A stretch of 64,000 nucleotides of DNA from G965207125 sp965207125 (GTDB taxonomy: Bacteria; Pseudomonadota; Alphaproteobacteria; Puniceispirillales; UBA1172): the NCBI GenBank assembly GCA_965207125.1, contig OZ242263.1, positions 1,178,001 through 1,242,000 on the forward strand, written 5' to 3'. Positions 45,827-54,806 of the stretch are shown here, piece by piece. How positions within the stretch are numbered: the first letter of the stretch is position 1; each line of letters begins with the position of its first letter. The position numbers and the translations under genes were made by a program. The notes below the pieces were generated by a model. That model saw only the letters and a program-made list of their open reading frames with translations. It searched no databases and had not been told where the DNA came from.

Positions 45827-46831
45827 TTATGCTTTGTCTCGTCGACGACGTCTTGGAGTAGAACTTACAGATTTATCGAGGTCTTTCCACGGCTTGCCGA
45901 GGGCGGCCTCAAGACGGGCTGTATCAACCAACCGGCGTTCAATCTGATGATCCAGCGCATAGCGCATCGCTTCGAGATGCTCTGGAGTGGTCCCGCAGCA
46001 TCCACCGATAATCTCAATCCCAGCATCTCTTGCGAGAACGGCGTAATCAGCCATCAGCTCAGGGGTACCGTGATAGTGAATCGCGCCTTCGACATATTGA
46101 GGAATGCCGCAATTGCCTTTGGCAACGCGAAAAACACCTGATTGAGGCTTCATAGCGAGAACGGCATCGAGAAGCTCGGCAGGGCCAACCCCGCAATTAG
46201 CCCCTACGGCGATGACATTTTGGCTACCAATACGCTCAGCAAAATCCTCAGGAGAGACACCCATCATCGATTTGCCGGCGGTATCGAAGGTCATAGTGGC
46301 CGCAACGGGCAAACCGGTGGATTTGGCGGCGATGAGCGCGGCTTCGACTTCCTCAAAAGCTGAGATGGTCTCGATCCACAACACATCGACTCCACCTTCA
46401 GCGAGGGCTTCAGCCTGTTCGGTGAAAGCCTCAACGGCGGCGTCATGCGTGAGATCACCTATCGGCGCGAAGAGTTCACCAGTGGGACCGATCGAACCTG
46501 CAACTATCGCCTCACGGCCTCTGATTTCGCGGTGTTGGTCAACGGCGGCTCGGGCGAGGGACGCCGCCGCGTTATTAAGTTCACGCACGCGACTTTCAGC
46601 CTCATGCAATTTGAGCCGATAGCTGCTGCCGCCGAAAGAATTGGACAAAATCATATCAGAGCCAGCCTCAAGAAAGCGCCTATGAAGCCCCTTGACCTCA
46701 TCGGGACGCTCAACAGACCACAATTCAGGCGGATAGCCCGTCTCTAACCCGAGGGTGAAATAATTGGTGCCGGTCGCACCATCGGCGAGGATAAATCCCT
46801 TACGGCTGATCAGATCGTTAAAAATAGACAT
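45827..46831 (-). CDS. bmt: Betaine--homocysteine S-methyltransferase
   Basis: Zinc enzyme that moves a methyl group from glycine betaine to homocysteine and makes methionine and dimethylglycine. The pterin-independent homocysteine methyltransferase fold is shown by LADGATGTNYF at the N-terminus and the zinc Cys ligands in VGANCGVGPAE and IIGGCCGTTPEH. The 334-residue length fits. It lies between a DUF1289 gene (8-nt gap) and aspS on the same strand and suggests use of the osmolyte glycine betaine. Confidence 0.9.
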   Translation of the reverse strand: MSIFNDLISRKGFILADGATGTNYFTLGLETGYPPELWSVERPDEVKGLHRRFLEAGSDMILSNSFGGSSYRLKLHEAESRVRELNNAAASLARAAVDQHREIRGREAIVAGSIGPTGELFAPIGDLTHDAAVEAFTEQAEALAEGGVDVLWIETISAFEEVEAALIAAKSTGLPVAATMTFDTAGKSMMGVSPEDFAERIGSQNVIAVGANCGVGPAELLDAVLAMKPQSGVFRVAKGNCGIPQYVEGAIHYHGTPELMADYAVLARDAGIEIIGGCCGTTPEHLEAMRYALDHQIERRLVDTARLEAALGKPWKDLDKSVSSTPRRRRRDKA

Positions 46832-46839
46832 TTTCTTCT

Positions 46840-47061
46840 CTATCTGCGCGCAACCGCGCGGCGTCTTCGGCGGGGCTCGGTGCCGGTGGCATGGGCACGG
46901 CGCTCATGCAGGGCGGATAGCATAGCTTTTTGCTCGAGCACGCTCAGACGTGTCCATGAAGCAATTTCATCACGGCTTCTGTAACAGCCAAGACACTGCC
47001 CTGATTGCAGATCAATCTGGCAGATGCTGATACAAGGTGACGGAAGAGAATCTGAATCCAT
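46840..47061 (-). CDS. DUF1289 domain-containing protein
   Basis: 73-residue protein with the Cys pattern SPCISICQIDLQSGQCLGCYRS that defines DUF1289, likely binding a metal or iron-sulfur cluster through four cysteines. The C-terminus is strongly basic (RRRRRAVARR). Function unknown. Placed 8 nt before bmt, probably co-transcribed. Confidence 0.88.
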   Translation of the reverse strand: MDSDSLPSPCISICQIDLQSGQCLGCYRSRDEIASWTRLSVLEQKAMLSALHERRAHATGTEPRRRRRAVARR

Positions 47062-47249
47062 ATTTCGCTTTACTGCATAGGTAGCCGCAATCGCAAGATC
47101 ACACTCTGCTACGGCTTACAATGATCTGTCAATCCTTCGATTAGTGATTTCTTTTTCTTATAAGAAAAAACCGCCGAGGCCGAGGTAATTTTCAGCCTTA
47201 GCACCGATCCAGGCACGTTGTTCAGTGGAATCTCGCACTCGGTAACAGG

Positions 47250-48650
47250 CTAAATCCCCAATGAGCCATAGCTGCTGACAACCCGCTGGATGGCGAGTTT
47301 CATGGTGGACAGTCTCATATCGAGACCGTCGGTATTCTCGTTCCATTCTTTGCTGATGTTCTCATAGGCTCCAACCATGGTGTCTTCCAACCCTGAACGC
47401 ACCAGCACCAACTCGGTTGTACCGCTCATGACTTTGCTACGGTCGTCATCAGGAAAAACTTTGCCACTCATAGCCTCGATGCCGTGAATCAAGGCAGCGA
47501 AATGCGCTTCGGTCGCGCGGCGTTGAAGCCTACCGAATCGAATATGACTCAGGTTTTTGATCCATTCGAAATAACTAACGGTAACGCCTCCAGCATTGGC
47601 GTAAAGATCGGGGATGATAACAACACCGCGCTCACTGAGAATTTTATCGGCCTCAGCGGTGATTGGTCCGTTAGCGGCCTCGATAATCAAAGGTGTTTTG
47701 ATGCGCGGGGCGCGTTCGACATCGATGACCATTTCCATCGCCGCAGGGATCATGATATCGGCTTCTTCCTCGAGCACTTCAAGCCCACTTTGAATGTATC
47801 CCTTAAACCCTTCTATACCACCATAGGAGACCATATGTTCTTTGAGAGCTTTGATATCGACGCCGCCTTTATCAATGACGGCTCCGCCACGTTCGAGAAC
47901 ATGGGTGATGAGCGCACCGTCTTCCTCAGAGAGAAATAAAGCGGCGTGATAGCCTACATTGCCAAGCCCTTGAACGATAATTCGCTTGCCTTCGAGTGTT
48001 CCATCAAGACTGGTTTTAGCGACATCATGCGGCTGGTTAAAAAAGGCGCGCAAAGCGTATTGAACGCCGCGTCCAGTGGCTTCTGTCCGTCCCTGAATCC
48101 CACCTTTTGAGACGGGTTTACCAGTAACACAAGCCCAAGCATTAAGTTCGGTGGAATTAAGTCTGCGAAATTCATCGGCAATCCATGCCATTTCACGCTC
48201 ACCAGTTCCCATATCAGGAGCGGGGACGTTTTGTGATGGACTAATTAGGTCGCGTTTAGCGAGTTCTTGAGTAAACCGCCGGGTGATGCGTTCAAGTTCC
48301 TGCTCGCTCCAGTCATTAGGATTGATGCAAAGTCCGCCTTTTGAGCCACCGAACGGTACTTCGACCAATGCGCATTTGAAGGTCATCAGCATCGCGAGCG
48401 CCTCAACTTCCTCAAGCGAAACGCTAAGATCATAACGTATTCCACCTTTAACCGGCTCGAAGTGCTCGCTATGAACCGACCGGTAGCCGACAAAAGTTTG
48501 CATCTCACCGCGCAATCTGACGCCAAATCTAACAATATAAGATGAATTTGAAACCTTGATCTTTTCATCTAGTCCCGGCGGCATTGTGATAAATTTGGCC
48601 GCACGGTCATATGTGTACTCAACTGATTTTAGAAATTGTGACGCACTCAT
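47250..48650 (-). CDS. Glu/Leu/Phe/Val dehydrogenase (glutamate dehydrogenase)
   Basis: 466-residue oxidative deaminase of the GDH family. The substrate lysine lies in VPFGGSKGGL, followed by PAPDMGTGEREMAW; the Rossmann fold shows IIVQGLGNVG. The N-terminal segment SEHFEPVKGGIRYD is also conserved. The preceding GGAGGGAAAG is a good ribosome binding site. It is divergent from an MFS gene over an A/T-rich gap. NAD versus NADP use is not decided here. Downstream (47150-47168) there is an A/T palindrome, TTTTTCTTATAAGAAAAA, of unclear role. Confidence 0.92.
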   Translation of the reverse strand: MSASQFLKSVEYTYDRAAKFITMPPGLDEKIKVSNSSYIVRFGVRLRGEMQTFVGYRSVHSEHFEPVKGGIRYDLSVSLEEVEALAMLMTFKCALVEVPFGGSKGGLCINPNDWSEQELERITRRFTQELAKRDLISPSQNVPAPDMGTGEREMAWIADEFRRLNSTELNAWACVTGKPVSKGGIQGRTEATGRGVQYALRAFFNQPHDVAKTSLDGTLEGKRIIVQGLGNVGYHAALFLSEEDGALITHVLERGGAVIDKGGVDIKALKEHMVSYGGIEGFKGYIQSGLEVLEEEADIMIPAAMEMVIDVERAPRIKTPLIIEAANGPITAEADKILSERGVVIIPDLYANAGGVTVSYFEWIKNLSHIRFGRLQRRATEAHFAALIHGIEAMSGKVFPDDDRSKVMSGTTELVLVRSGLEDTMVGAYENISKEWNENTDGLDMRLSTMKLAIQRVVSSYGSLGI

Positions 48651-48762
48651 TCTTTCCCTCCTAATTCATTTACTCTAATACTAACGTAGCATATTAAACA
48701 ATTGCTTATGATATAAATATTAGTATGATTTTGATGTTGCATTGAAATAGATCAGACTCATC

Positions 48763-49956
48763 ATGGCATTTCGCCCTCCTATCCGCATCGCCTCAGCATC
48801 GACCCCTGGCGGAACGATTTTGGGAATTGTTTACGCCTGTGATGGGGCGTCGAGGGCGGTGTTATCATCGGTTCTGTCACTGGTCGGACTTAAGATTCTG
48901 GATGGTGATACCTTCCTTTTATCGATATTTTTATTTTGCGGCGCGCTCCTGTCACTACCGATTACGCTGTTCGCTGGCGCTCTGATCAAGATTTTGAGCC
49001 GCAAATATGTTTTCACCATTGGCGCGATTCTAGCACTTATCAGCATGATTTTATTCGTGTCGGGAACACCGCTTACATTTATGTTCGGTAATACATTGCG
49101 GATGGCGGGAGCGGGATGGGTGATGATGTGCATCTCGCTTTACACGATGGATTTTATTCCAAGGCGTGAGCTGGCCACGGCGGAAAGCCGCAAAGTGTTA
49201 TTTTCAGGGATAGCGTGGATTATATTCCCCGCGCTCGGCACGTGGACATGGGTCAATGTGGGTGAAGATGCACCTTTTTATATCGCGACGGTAATTCTGG
49301 TTATTCTGCTGGGATTTTTCTGGTTTTTACGCATTAATGAATCCTCCAGTATTACACCCCCCTCACCCGATAATATTAACGTTGCCCGCAACGTAAAATC
49401 CTATTTTTCCAATCCTCATATGCGGGTTGCGTATTTGATCGCAGTCGCGCGATCCTCATCATGGGTGATGTTTTTCACTTATGGGCCGATTTACATTAAA
49501 GAGGCCGGAATCGCGGAAGAATGGATCGGGATTTATATGGGGTTAATCGTCTCGGTGTTACTGTTTTCCGGCCAGTTCTCAAGGATTGGTCAATACATTG
49601 GAATCAGGCGGACTATCATGCTGAGTTTTTGCCTCGCAGGGTTTAGCCTAGTAATTCTCGGTCTTTTGCCGAAGCCGTTTTTAGGAGGATTATTGTTGTT
49701 ATTATTGGCGTCTATCGGCCTCGATATGCTCGACATCATTGGCAATATCCCGTTCATGCGCATGGTGACACCCAAAATCAGAACTGAGATGACCACAGTG
49801 TTCTCGACATGGCGCGAGTTTTCGTTTGTGTTGACTCCGGGGTTGTCAGCGGTGATTCTATTGTTCGCCAATTTGACCAGCCTGTTTCTAGTATTAGGCC
49901 TTGTGTTACTCGCCTCCGGCGCATTGACACGCAAAATGCCGATCAGGGTCGATTAA
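48763..49956 (+). CDS. Major facilitator superfamily transporter
   Basis: 397-residue membrane protein with about 12 helices and the loop 2-3-like motif GALIKILSRKYVF. I cannot assign a substrate. It is divergent from glutamate dehydrogenase (112-nt A/T-rich gap) and convergent with the EamA transporter. The ribosome binding site is weak. Confidence 0.8.
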   Translation: MAFRPPIRIASASTPGGTILGIVYACDGASRAVLSSVLSLVGLKILDGDTFLLSIFLFCGALLSLPITLFAGALIKILSRKYVFTIGAILALISMILFVSGTPLTFMFGNTLRMAGAGWVMMCISLYTMDFIPRRELATAESRKVLFSGIAWIIFPALGTWTWVNVGEDAPFYIATVILVILLGFFWFLRINESSSITPPSPDNINVARNVKSYFSNPHMRVAYLIAVARSSSWVMFFTYGPIYIKEAGIAEEWIGIYMGLIVSVLLFSGQFSRIGQYIGIRRTIMLSFCLAGFSLVILGLLPKPFLGGLLLLLLASIGLDMLDIIGNIPFMRMVTPKIRTEMTTVFSTWREFSFVLTPGLSAVILLFANLTSLFLVLGLVLLASGALTRKMPIRVD

Positions 49957-49983
49957 CGGGTTCGTTTTTGAGACCAGATGTAA

Positions 49984-50901
49984 TCACAGTGCACCTTTTT
50001 TCTTAACCTGAGCAACAATGATCCCAGCGGTCACGATCATGGCTATTCCGGCAAGATCGCGAAGGGTCAGATTCTGATTAAGAAAAAGCCATCCTGAGAA
50101 ACCGATAGAAATCAGAAATGCGTATTCAAAAACGTTAAGATATGTTGGATCTCCAATCTGATACGCACGGGTCAGCAACCATATGCCGACCATCGCCACC
50201 AACCCCTGAATGGTAATCAGCAATAGAACATAGGGTGTGACTTGCCCCCAATTTTCGACCATAAATGCGGTGATATTTCCGCTCGGCGAGACCGGGAAAA
50301 GCGTCAGCATACCCACGCCAATCGCACCGCAAAATGCCATGCCAAGAAAATTGGTCAGCAGCAGAGTGGTAGGATCTTCCTTGGCGCAATAACGTTTAGT
50401 GGTGATATGCCCAAGGGCCAGAAAAGCTCCGCCTAAAACAGGCATAATATTAAACCATGAGAAAATCTCACCGCTAGGATTGAGGATGGTCAACGTTCCA
50501 GCCGAACCAATCGCAACGGCAGTAATACGGCGGAGGCCAATTTTTTGCCCAAACAGCGCAGCTGAGAAGATAAGCACGAAAATCGGCGCAGTGAAAAGCC
50601 CCGCTCCCGTAACCGCGACGGGCAAAAAAGATAAGGACGAAAAATACAGCGCCATCGAAAGGGTATAAAACAAAGTTCTAACAGCAATTTTTGCAGGACT
50701 GCGCATAAAGAAGCGATGGTGCATAATACCCGCGATCACGCCAACGGCGAGAACCACCACGATGCCACGCAACAGATGAAATTGCCAAACACCAATATGA
50801 TCTTTCAGCAGTGGGATCAACACATCGTTAGGGCCGACAATCGCCACGCCAATCAAAACATAAGTGATGGCAATCAGCCGGGCACGGCGACGCCCTAACA
50901 T
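49984..50901 (-). CDS. EamA/DMT family transporter
   Basis: 305-residue membrane protein with ten predicted helices in two EamA repeats, typical of drug/metabolite transporters; substrate unknown. AGGA precedes the ATG, which lies one nucleotide after the stop codon of a small 68-residue protein gene, so the two are probably translated together. Confidence 0.85.
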   Translation of the reverse strand: MLGRRRARLIAITYVLIGVAIVGPNDVLIPLLKDHIGVWQFHLLRGIVVVLAVGVIAGIMHHRFFMRSPAKIAVRTLFYTLSMALYFSSLSFLPVAVTGAGLFTAPIFVLIFSAALFGQKIGLRRITAVAIGSAGTLTILNPSGEIFSWFNIMPVLGGAFLALGHITTKRYCAKEDPTTLLLTNFLGMAFCGAIGVGMLTLFPVSPSGNITAFMVENWGQVTPYVLLLITIQGLVAMVGIWLLTRAYQIGDPTYLNVFEYAFLISIGFSGWLFLNQNLTLRDLAGIAMIVTAGIIVAQVKKKGAL

Positions 50902-50902
50902 G

Positions 50903-51109
50903 TCAATTTCCTAAATTGATAATACTAACGGCGACGGTTATGGCAGCCAGAATTATGGCAGAAATCGTTCCTAATGCACCACACAACACCCAAAGCTTTA
51001 TACCGCCATCACCCTTCGCTACCTCGGTTCTTAATGTCTCCACATCCTCTTTTGTTGCAGTCTGCTCAAAGACGGCAACATCATCAATAATCACATGATA
51101 AATAGTCAT
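50903..51109 (-). CDS. Small protein with a C-terminal membrane anchor
   Basis: 68 residues. The first 37 are polar and helix-prone, with TATKEDVETLRTEVAKGD resembling the short coiled coil before the anchor of DUF1640-like and phage XhlA-like proteins. Residues 38-64 are a hydrophobic helix. AAGGA upstream of the ATG supports translation. The stop codon is one nt from the EamA start, so it may act with that transporter. No similarity strong enough for a function. Confidence 0.65.
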   Translation of the reverse strand: MTIYHVIIDDVAVFEQTATKEDVETLRTEVAKGDGGIKLWVLCGALGTISAIILAAITVAVSIINLGN

Positions 51110-51225
51110 ATTTTCCCATCCTTTTTTTGATATACGAGTGATATAGATACTCTGCCTCTATAGTCAACTAGATTGATTATCTCTTTCATGTGACATATCT
51201 GACATACATGGCGTTTTATCAAGAT

Positions 51226-52029
51226 CTATAGTCGTCTCAGTGTAAATGCGATAAGACTAGCGGCAGTGAAAATCACTGCGGCGAAGCAAACGATGGTAGG
51301 GCCAGCTGGGGTATCGAGGGTATAGGCAAGCCCCACCCCACCAGAGGCGGAAATGACACCGATCGCCGCAGTAATGCCGACCATTTTTTCAGGCGTTGAA
51401 GCAAAATTTCTAGCTGCAGCAGGGGGAATAATAAGCATAGCAGCAATCAGCAACGCGCCGACAATCTTAATGGCAATGGCAACAGTAACTGCGAGTGCGA
51501 GATTAAGCAAAAGCTGCTCGCGGCGGGGCGATATTCCCGCCGCACAAGCAAGATCACTGCTTAGAGTCGCGGTTAACATCGCTGACCAGCGCGCGCGCAA
51601 CAGAACACCAATCGCTACCGCTCCGCCCCAGATAATAATGAGATCGGTTTGTCTAACGGCAAGAATATCACCGAAAAGATACGCGACGAGATCAATCTGA
51701 GATGGGGATATAGTAACGGCGGCGACCAGCCCAAAAGCAAGGGCCGAATGCGCCATGACTCCAAGCAAGGTGTCAGACGACGATCCTTGTCCACGATCGA
51801 GAAGAGATACAATAACCGCCATGATCAGCGCGACCAGCAATACTCCGCCGATGATCGATATCGAAAAAGCCAACGCCAGCGCGATACCAAGTATAGAAGC
51901 GTGAGCGGTGGCATCACCGAAATACGCCATACGCCGCCAGACGATAAAACAGCCAAGTGGGGCCGCAGCCAATGCAACCCCAACCCCTGCGAGTATCGCC
52001 CGCACCATAAAATCATCAAAAATTTCCAT
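51226..52029 (-). CDS. znuB: Zinc ABC transporter permease ZnuB
   Basis: 267-residue membrane subunit of the high-affinity Zn(II) importer, with about eight helices and the ABC-3 family motifs APLGCFIVWRRMAYFGDATAHA near the N-terminus and LIAAMLIIPPAAAR. It starts on the last base of the znuC stop codon (TGATG). Confidence 0.95.
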   Translation of the reverse strand: MEIFDDFMVRAILAGVGVALAAAPLGCFIVWRRMAYFGDATAHASILGIALALAFSISIIGGVLLVALIMAVIVSLLDRGQGSSSDTLLGVMAHSALAFGLVAAVTISPSQIDLVAYLFGDILAVRQTDLIIIWGGAVAIGVLLRARWSAMLTATLSSDLACAAGISPRREQLLLNLALAVTVAIAIKIVGALLIAAMLIIPPAAARNFASTPEKMVGITAAIGVISASGGVGLAYTLDTPAGPTIVCFAAVIFTAASLIAFTLRRL

Positions 52030-52751
52030 CAGCTTTCCCCGATATCATGATGATGGTCATGGCGATGACGATAAATTGCCATGACGTGATCGGGGTCGGG
52101 GCCAAATAACGCTCGATATTCAGGGCTTGACGCCACGTGGCGCGGCGAACCTTGACAGCAGATATGCCCATTGAGGCAAATCACTCTATCCGAAGCCGCC
52201 ATCACAACATGAAGTTCATGGCTGACCATGATAATCGCGCAACCGAGGACGGCGCGAATAGTCTCAAGTTGCTGATAGAATGAGACCGAAGCAGGGTGAT
52301 CGAGTCCTTGGGTCGCTTCATCGAGGATTAGAAGCTGTGGACGGTTAATCAGTGCACGGGCGAGTAAAACCCGCTGAACCTCGCCACCTGATAAATCGGT
52401 GATTTGGCGGTCTATTGTTTTCTCTATTCCGGCGTGAGCCACCGCTTCAGACAACGTATCTCGGGGCACGGGGTGAGGTAGATTGAGAAATCGCCTCGCG
52501 GTAAGCGGCAAACTCATCTCAATTCGTAGGCGCTGCGGCACATAGCCAATCCTCAGATCAGGAGCGATATGCATAACGCCCTGATCAGGGCGCATCGCAC
52601 CAATGATACAGCGCAGCAAAGTTGATTTTCCAGCGCCGTTAGGGCCGAGAATAGTCACGATCTCTCCCGCCTCAATCGCGAAATCAATATCCCTTAGAAT
52701 CTGTTGCCCGCCGAGTTTGACAGCCAAGTTTTCAGCTTTAATCAAGGTCAT
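52029..52751 (-). CDS. znuC: Zinc ABC transporter ATP-binding protein ZnuC
   Basis: 240-residue ATPase. Walker A GPNGAGKSTLLRC, ABC signature LSGGEVQRVLLARAL and Walker B LLILDEATQGLD are intact. The C-terminus is His-rich (YRHRHDHHHD), common in zinc proteins. It lies 12 nt after zur and overlaps znuB by 1 nt. Confidence 0.96.
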   Translation of the reverse strand: MTLIKAENLAVKLGGQQILRDIDFAIEAGEIVTILGPNGAGKSTLLRCIIGAMRPDQGVMHIAPDLRIGYVPQRLRIEMSLPLTARRFLNLPHPVPRDTLSEAVAHAGIEKTIDRQITDLSGGEVQRVLLARALINRPQLLILDEATQGLDHPASVSFYQQLETIRAVLGCAIIMVSHELHVVMAASDRVICLNGHICCQGSPRHVASSPEYRALFGPDPDHVMAIYRHRHDHHHDIGES

Positions 52752-52763
52752 AATAAAATCATT

Positions 52764-53318
52764 CTAGCGGCAAGAGGGACAAAGTCCGATCGCTTCGACC
52801 ACGCTGTGCTCGATGCTAAAATTGACGGTGGTTGCAGTTTTATCGAGGCGGTCAATGGCGTTTTGCGCGGGGGCTTCGCTGACTGATCGGCAAAGGCGGC
52901 AAATCAGAAAGGCGGGGGTGTGACTCTCATACGGATGGGCGCAAGCAATAAAAGCGTTCAGGCGCTCGATCTTATGCGCAAACCCATTGCTGATGAAAAA
53001 ATCAAGCGTCCTATAGACCACAGGTGGTAAAATTTTCACACCAGCATTCCTAAGACGATCAAGAATATCATAAGCCCCTAGCGCGCGATGTTCCTCGAGA
53101 AGGACGGAAAAAATTTTCCGCCGCAAGACGGTTAATTTCAGATCATTATCACGACAAAAAACCTCTAGTGCTACCATCGCGTTTTTAATGCAATTTTGGT
53201 GATTATGCTTCTTAAAAATTGGCCGAGGTAACATGGTCGATGGCGAAATTGTTCGGGGGGTTTTCATTGTCTCTCCACCAGTGATTCTTCGATCCTTTTT
53301 GGCGATCGTTGAAAACAA
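52764..53318 (-). CDS. zur: Fur family transcriptional regulator, Zur
   Basis: 184-residue Fur-fold protein with winged helix (LTVLRRKIFSVLLEEHRALGAYDILDRL), PPVVYRTLDFFISNGFAHKIE, the metal His site FIACAHPYESHTPAFLICRLC and a second CxxC-like pair at the C-terminus (GLCPSC). First gene of zur-znuC-znuB and divergent from znuA with a palindromic box between, so a zinc-responsive repressor is well supported. The N-terminus is about 40 residues longer than usual; a later start is possible. Confidence 0.92.
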   Translation of the reverse strand: MFSTIAKKDRRITGGETMKTPRTISPSTMLPRPIFKKHNHQNCIKNAMVALEVFCRDNDLKLTVLRRKIFSVLLEEHRALGAYDILDRLRNAGVKILPPVVYRTLDFFISNGFAHKIERLNAFIACAHPYESHTPAFLICRLCRSVSEAPAQNAIDRLDKTATTVNFSIEHSVVEAIGLCPSCR

Positions 53319-53348
53319 AAACTACATTACGCCATTGCTTAAGTCAAG

Positions 53349-53361
53349 GTTATAATATAAC
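53349..53361. promoter_or_regulatory. Zur box between zur and znuA
   Basis: GTTATAATATAAC is a palindrome (arms GTTATA/TATAAC around a central A) and fits the known proteobacterial Zur consensus TGTTATAWTATAACA. It lies in the 83-bp gap between the divergent zur and znuA starts, so one site can control both units, including zur itself. Confidence 0.85.
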
Positions 53362-53401
53362 ATAACATTTTACCTTACCTAACAAAGAGGAGCACTTTGA
53401 A

Positions 53402-54694
53402 ATGTTACGACATTTGATTAAAGCCATGATGACAATAGCGATTTTGTCATCGCCAGCCTCAGCCAACGCGCCGGTGGTCGCATCTGATATCGCGCCGATT
53501 TACTCTCTAGTAGCTCGGGTGATGGAGGGAGTTGGCACGCCCGGGTTGATGATCAACCGCGCGTCCTCGCCTCATAACTATGCCTTACGTCCGTCCGAAG
53601 CAAAACTGATCAGCACCGCTCAGGTGATCTTTTGGGTTGGCGATGATCTGACGCCATGGCTTGGAGAAGTTATCTCTAATCTTGCAGATGAAAACGCTCG
53701 GGTGGTCAATCTGATATCAGGTGAAGGTATCAAGATCCTCGAGTATCGAAACCGTAAGGATTTTGACCATGACGAGCAACATCACGGCGAGCAACATCAC
53801 TACGAGCAACATCACTACGAGCAACATCACGGCGAGCAACATCACTACGAGCAACATCACGGCGAGCAACATCACGATGAGCAACATCACTACGAGCAAC
53901 ATCACGGCGAGCAACATCACTACGAGCAACATCACGGCGAGCAACATCACTACGAGCAACATCACGGCGAGCAACATCACTACGAGCAACATCACGGCGA
54001 GCAACATCACGATGAGCAGCATCACGGCGAGCAACATCACTACGAGCAATATCACGGCGAGCAACATCACGATGAGCAGCATCACGGCGAGCAACATCAC
54101 GGCGAGCAACATCACGATGAGCAGCATCACGGCGAGCAACATCACGGCGAGCAACACCGCGATGAGCATCACCATGACGGCACAAAAGACCCGCATATCT
54201 GGCTTGACCCTGAAAACGGCAAGGCGATGCTCGATATCATCGCAGCGGTTCTCGCTGAAATAGATCCCACCAACGCCGAGATTTACGCAGCCAATGCCAA
54301 GAAGGGAAAAAATGAAATCAATCAGACCGTCGCGATGATCAATAAAAATCTGGCGGTGCACGAGATCAGTTTTATCGCTTTCCATGACGCCTATCAGTAT
54401 TTTGAGCGGCATTTTGGAATTTCATCAAAAGGCAACGTCTCGGAAGGTGGTGCGATAATATTTGGCATGGCGGCGATCGCCGATCTTCGGGATAAAGTCG
54501 GAAATGATGGGATTTCATGCATTTTAACTGAGAGAGGGGCAAACACGCGTCTGGTGGCCCGGGTGCTTGAAGGAAGCTCCGCAAAAATCGTGATCATAGA
54601 CCCACTTGGAGCGACCCTGCCGCTTGATAAGATGCTGTACCACGAGGTGCTTAAAAATATCGCAGTGACTTTAGAAGCTTGTGGGAATGAATAA
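53402..54694 (+). CDS. znuA: Zinc-binding periplasmic protein ZnuA with giant His-rich repeat
   Basis: Zinc receptor for ZnuBC. A signal peptide (about residues 1-22) leads to the first lobe with SSPHNYALRPSEAKL (His58). The central His-rich loop, normally some tens of residues, is here residues 125-254: 26 tandem copies of Glu-Gln-His-His-x (x is Gly, Tyr or Asp), with 50 His. The second lobe has DPHIWLDPE (His265) and FIAFHDAYQYF (His328), so the zinc site is intact. AGAGGAG precedes the ATG. Total length 430 compared with about 300 for typical ZnuA. The repeat is probably a zinc-gathering loop or buffer; that function is inferred. Confidence 0.95.
   Translation: MLRHLIKAMMTIAILSSPASANAPVVASDIAPIYSLVARVMEGVGTPGLMINRASSPHNYALRPSEAKLISTAQVIFWVGDDLTPWLGEVISNLADENARVVNLISGEGIKILEYRNRKDFDHDEQHHGEQHHYEQHHYEQHHGEQHHYEQHHGEQHHDEQHHYEQHHGEQHHYEQHHGEQHHYEQHHGEQHHYEQHHGEQHHDEQHHGEQHHYEQYHGEQHHDEQHHGEQHHGEQHHDEQHHGEQHHGEQHRDEHHHDGTKDPHIWLDPENGKAMLDIIAAVLAEIDPTNAEIYAANAKKGKNEINQTVAMINKNLAVHEISFIAFHDAYQYFERHFGISSKGNVSEGGAIIFGMAAIADLRDKVGNDGISCILTERGANTRLVARVLEGSSAKIVIIDPLGATLPLDKMLYHEVLKNIAVTLEACGNE
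53774..54163 (+). repeat. 26 x 15-bp in-frame tandem repeat within znuA
   Basis: Each 15-bp unit (GAGCAACATCAC plus GGC, TAC or GAT) encodes Glu-Gln-His-His-Gly/Tyr/Asp. Units 17, 21 and 24, which follow an Asp unit, use CAG for Gln, so the right half looks built from 45-60 bp super-units, while the left half alternates Gly and Tyr. Unit 19 has one His replaced by Tyr and unit 26 has a His-to-Arg change. The repeat creates long spurious ORFs in other frames. Confidence 0.97.
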
Positions 54695-54732
54695 TCCCGC
54701 AGCCGCTAAGATCGACGAAGAGAGGTTTTTAT

Positions 54733-54806
54733 TGGAGCGGGTAACGGGAATCGAACCCGTGCGTTCAGCTTGGGAAGCTGACAGGCTACCATTACATCAT
54801 ACCCGC
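54733..54806 (-). tRNA. tRNA-Gly (CCC)
   Basis: Minus-strand cloverleaf: acceptor GCGGGUA / UACCCGC, anticodon stem UCAGC/GCUGA with loop UUCCCAA (anticodon CCC), T-arm with GGGTTCGATTCCC, discriminator U and encoded CCA. It lies 38 nt after znuA on the opposite strand. Confidence 0.93.

Noticed and set aside
47158..47346. 62-codon minus-strand ORF overlapping the end of the glutamate dehydrogenase gene
   Set aside because: Most of it lies in a different frame of a certain gene, and I see no ribosome binding site or family similarity; its last part is in the spacer and looks protein-like, but not enough to call.
53717..54412. Long minus-strand ORFs (231 and 151 codons) and a 180-codon plus-strand ORF inside znuA
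   Set aside because: They are products of the 15-bp repeat, which is open in several frames; their proteins are pure low-complexity repeats and the real frame has a zinc receptor on both sides.
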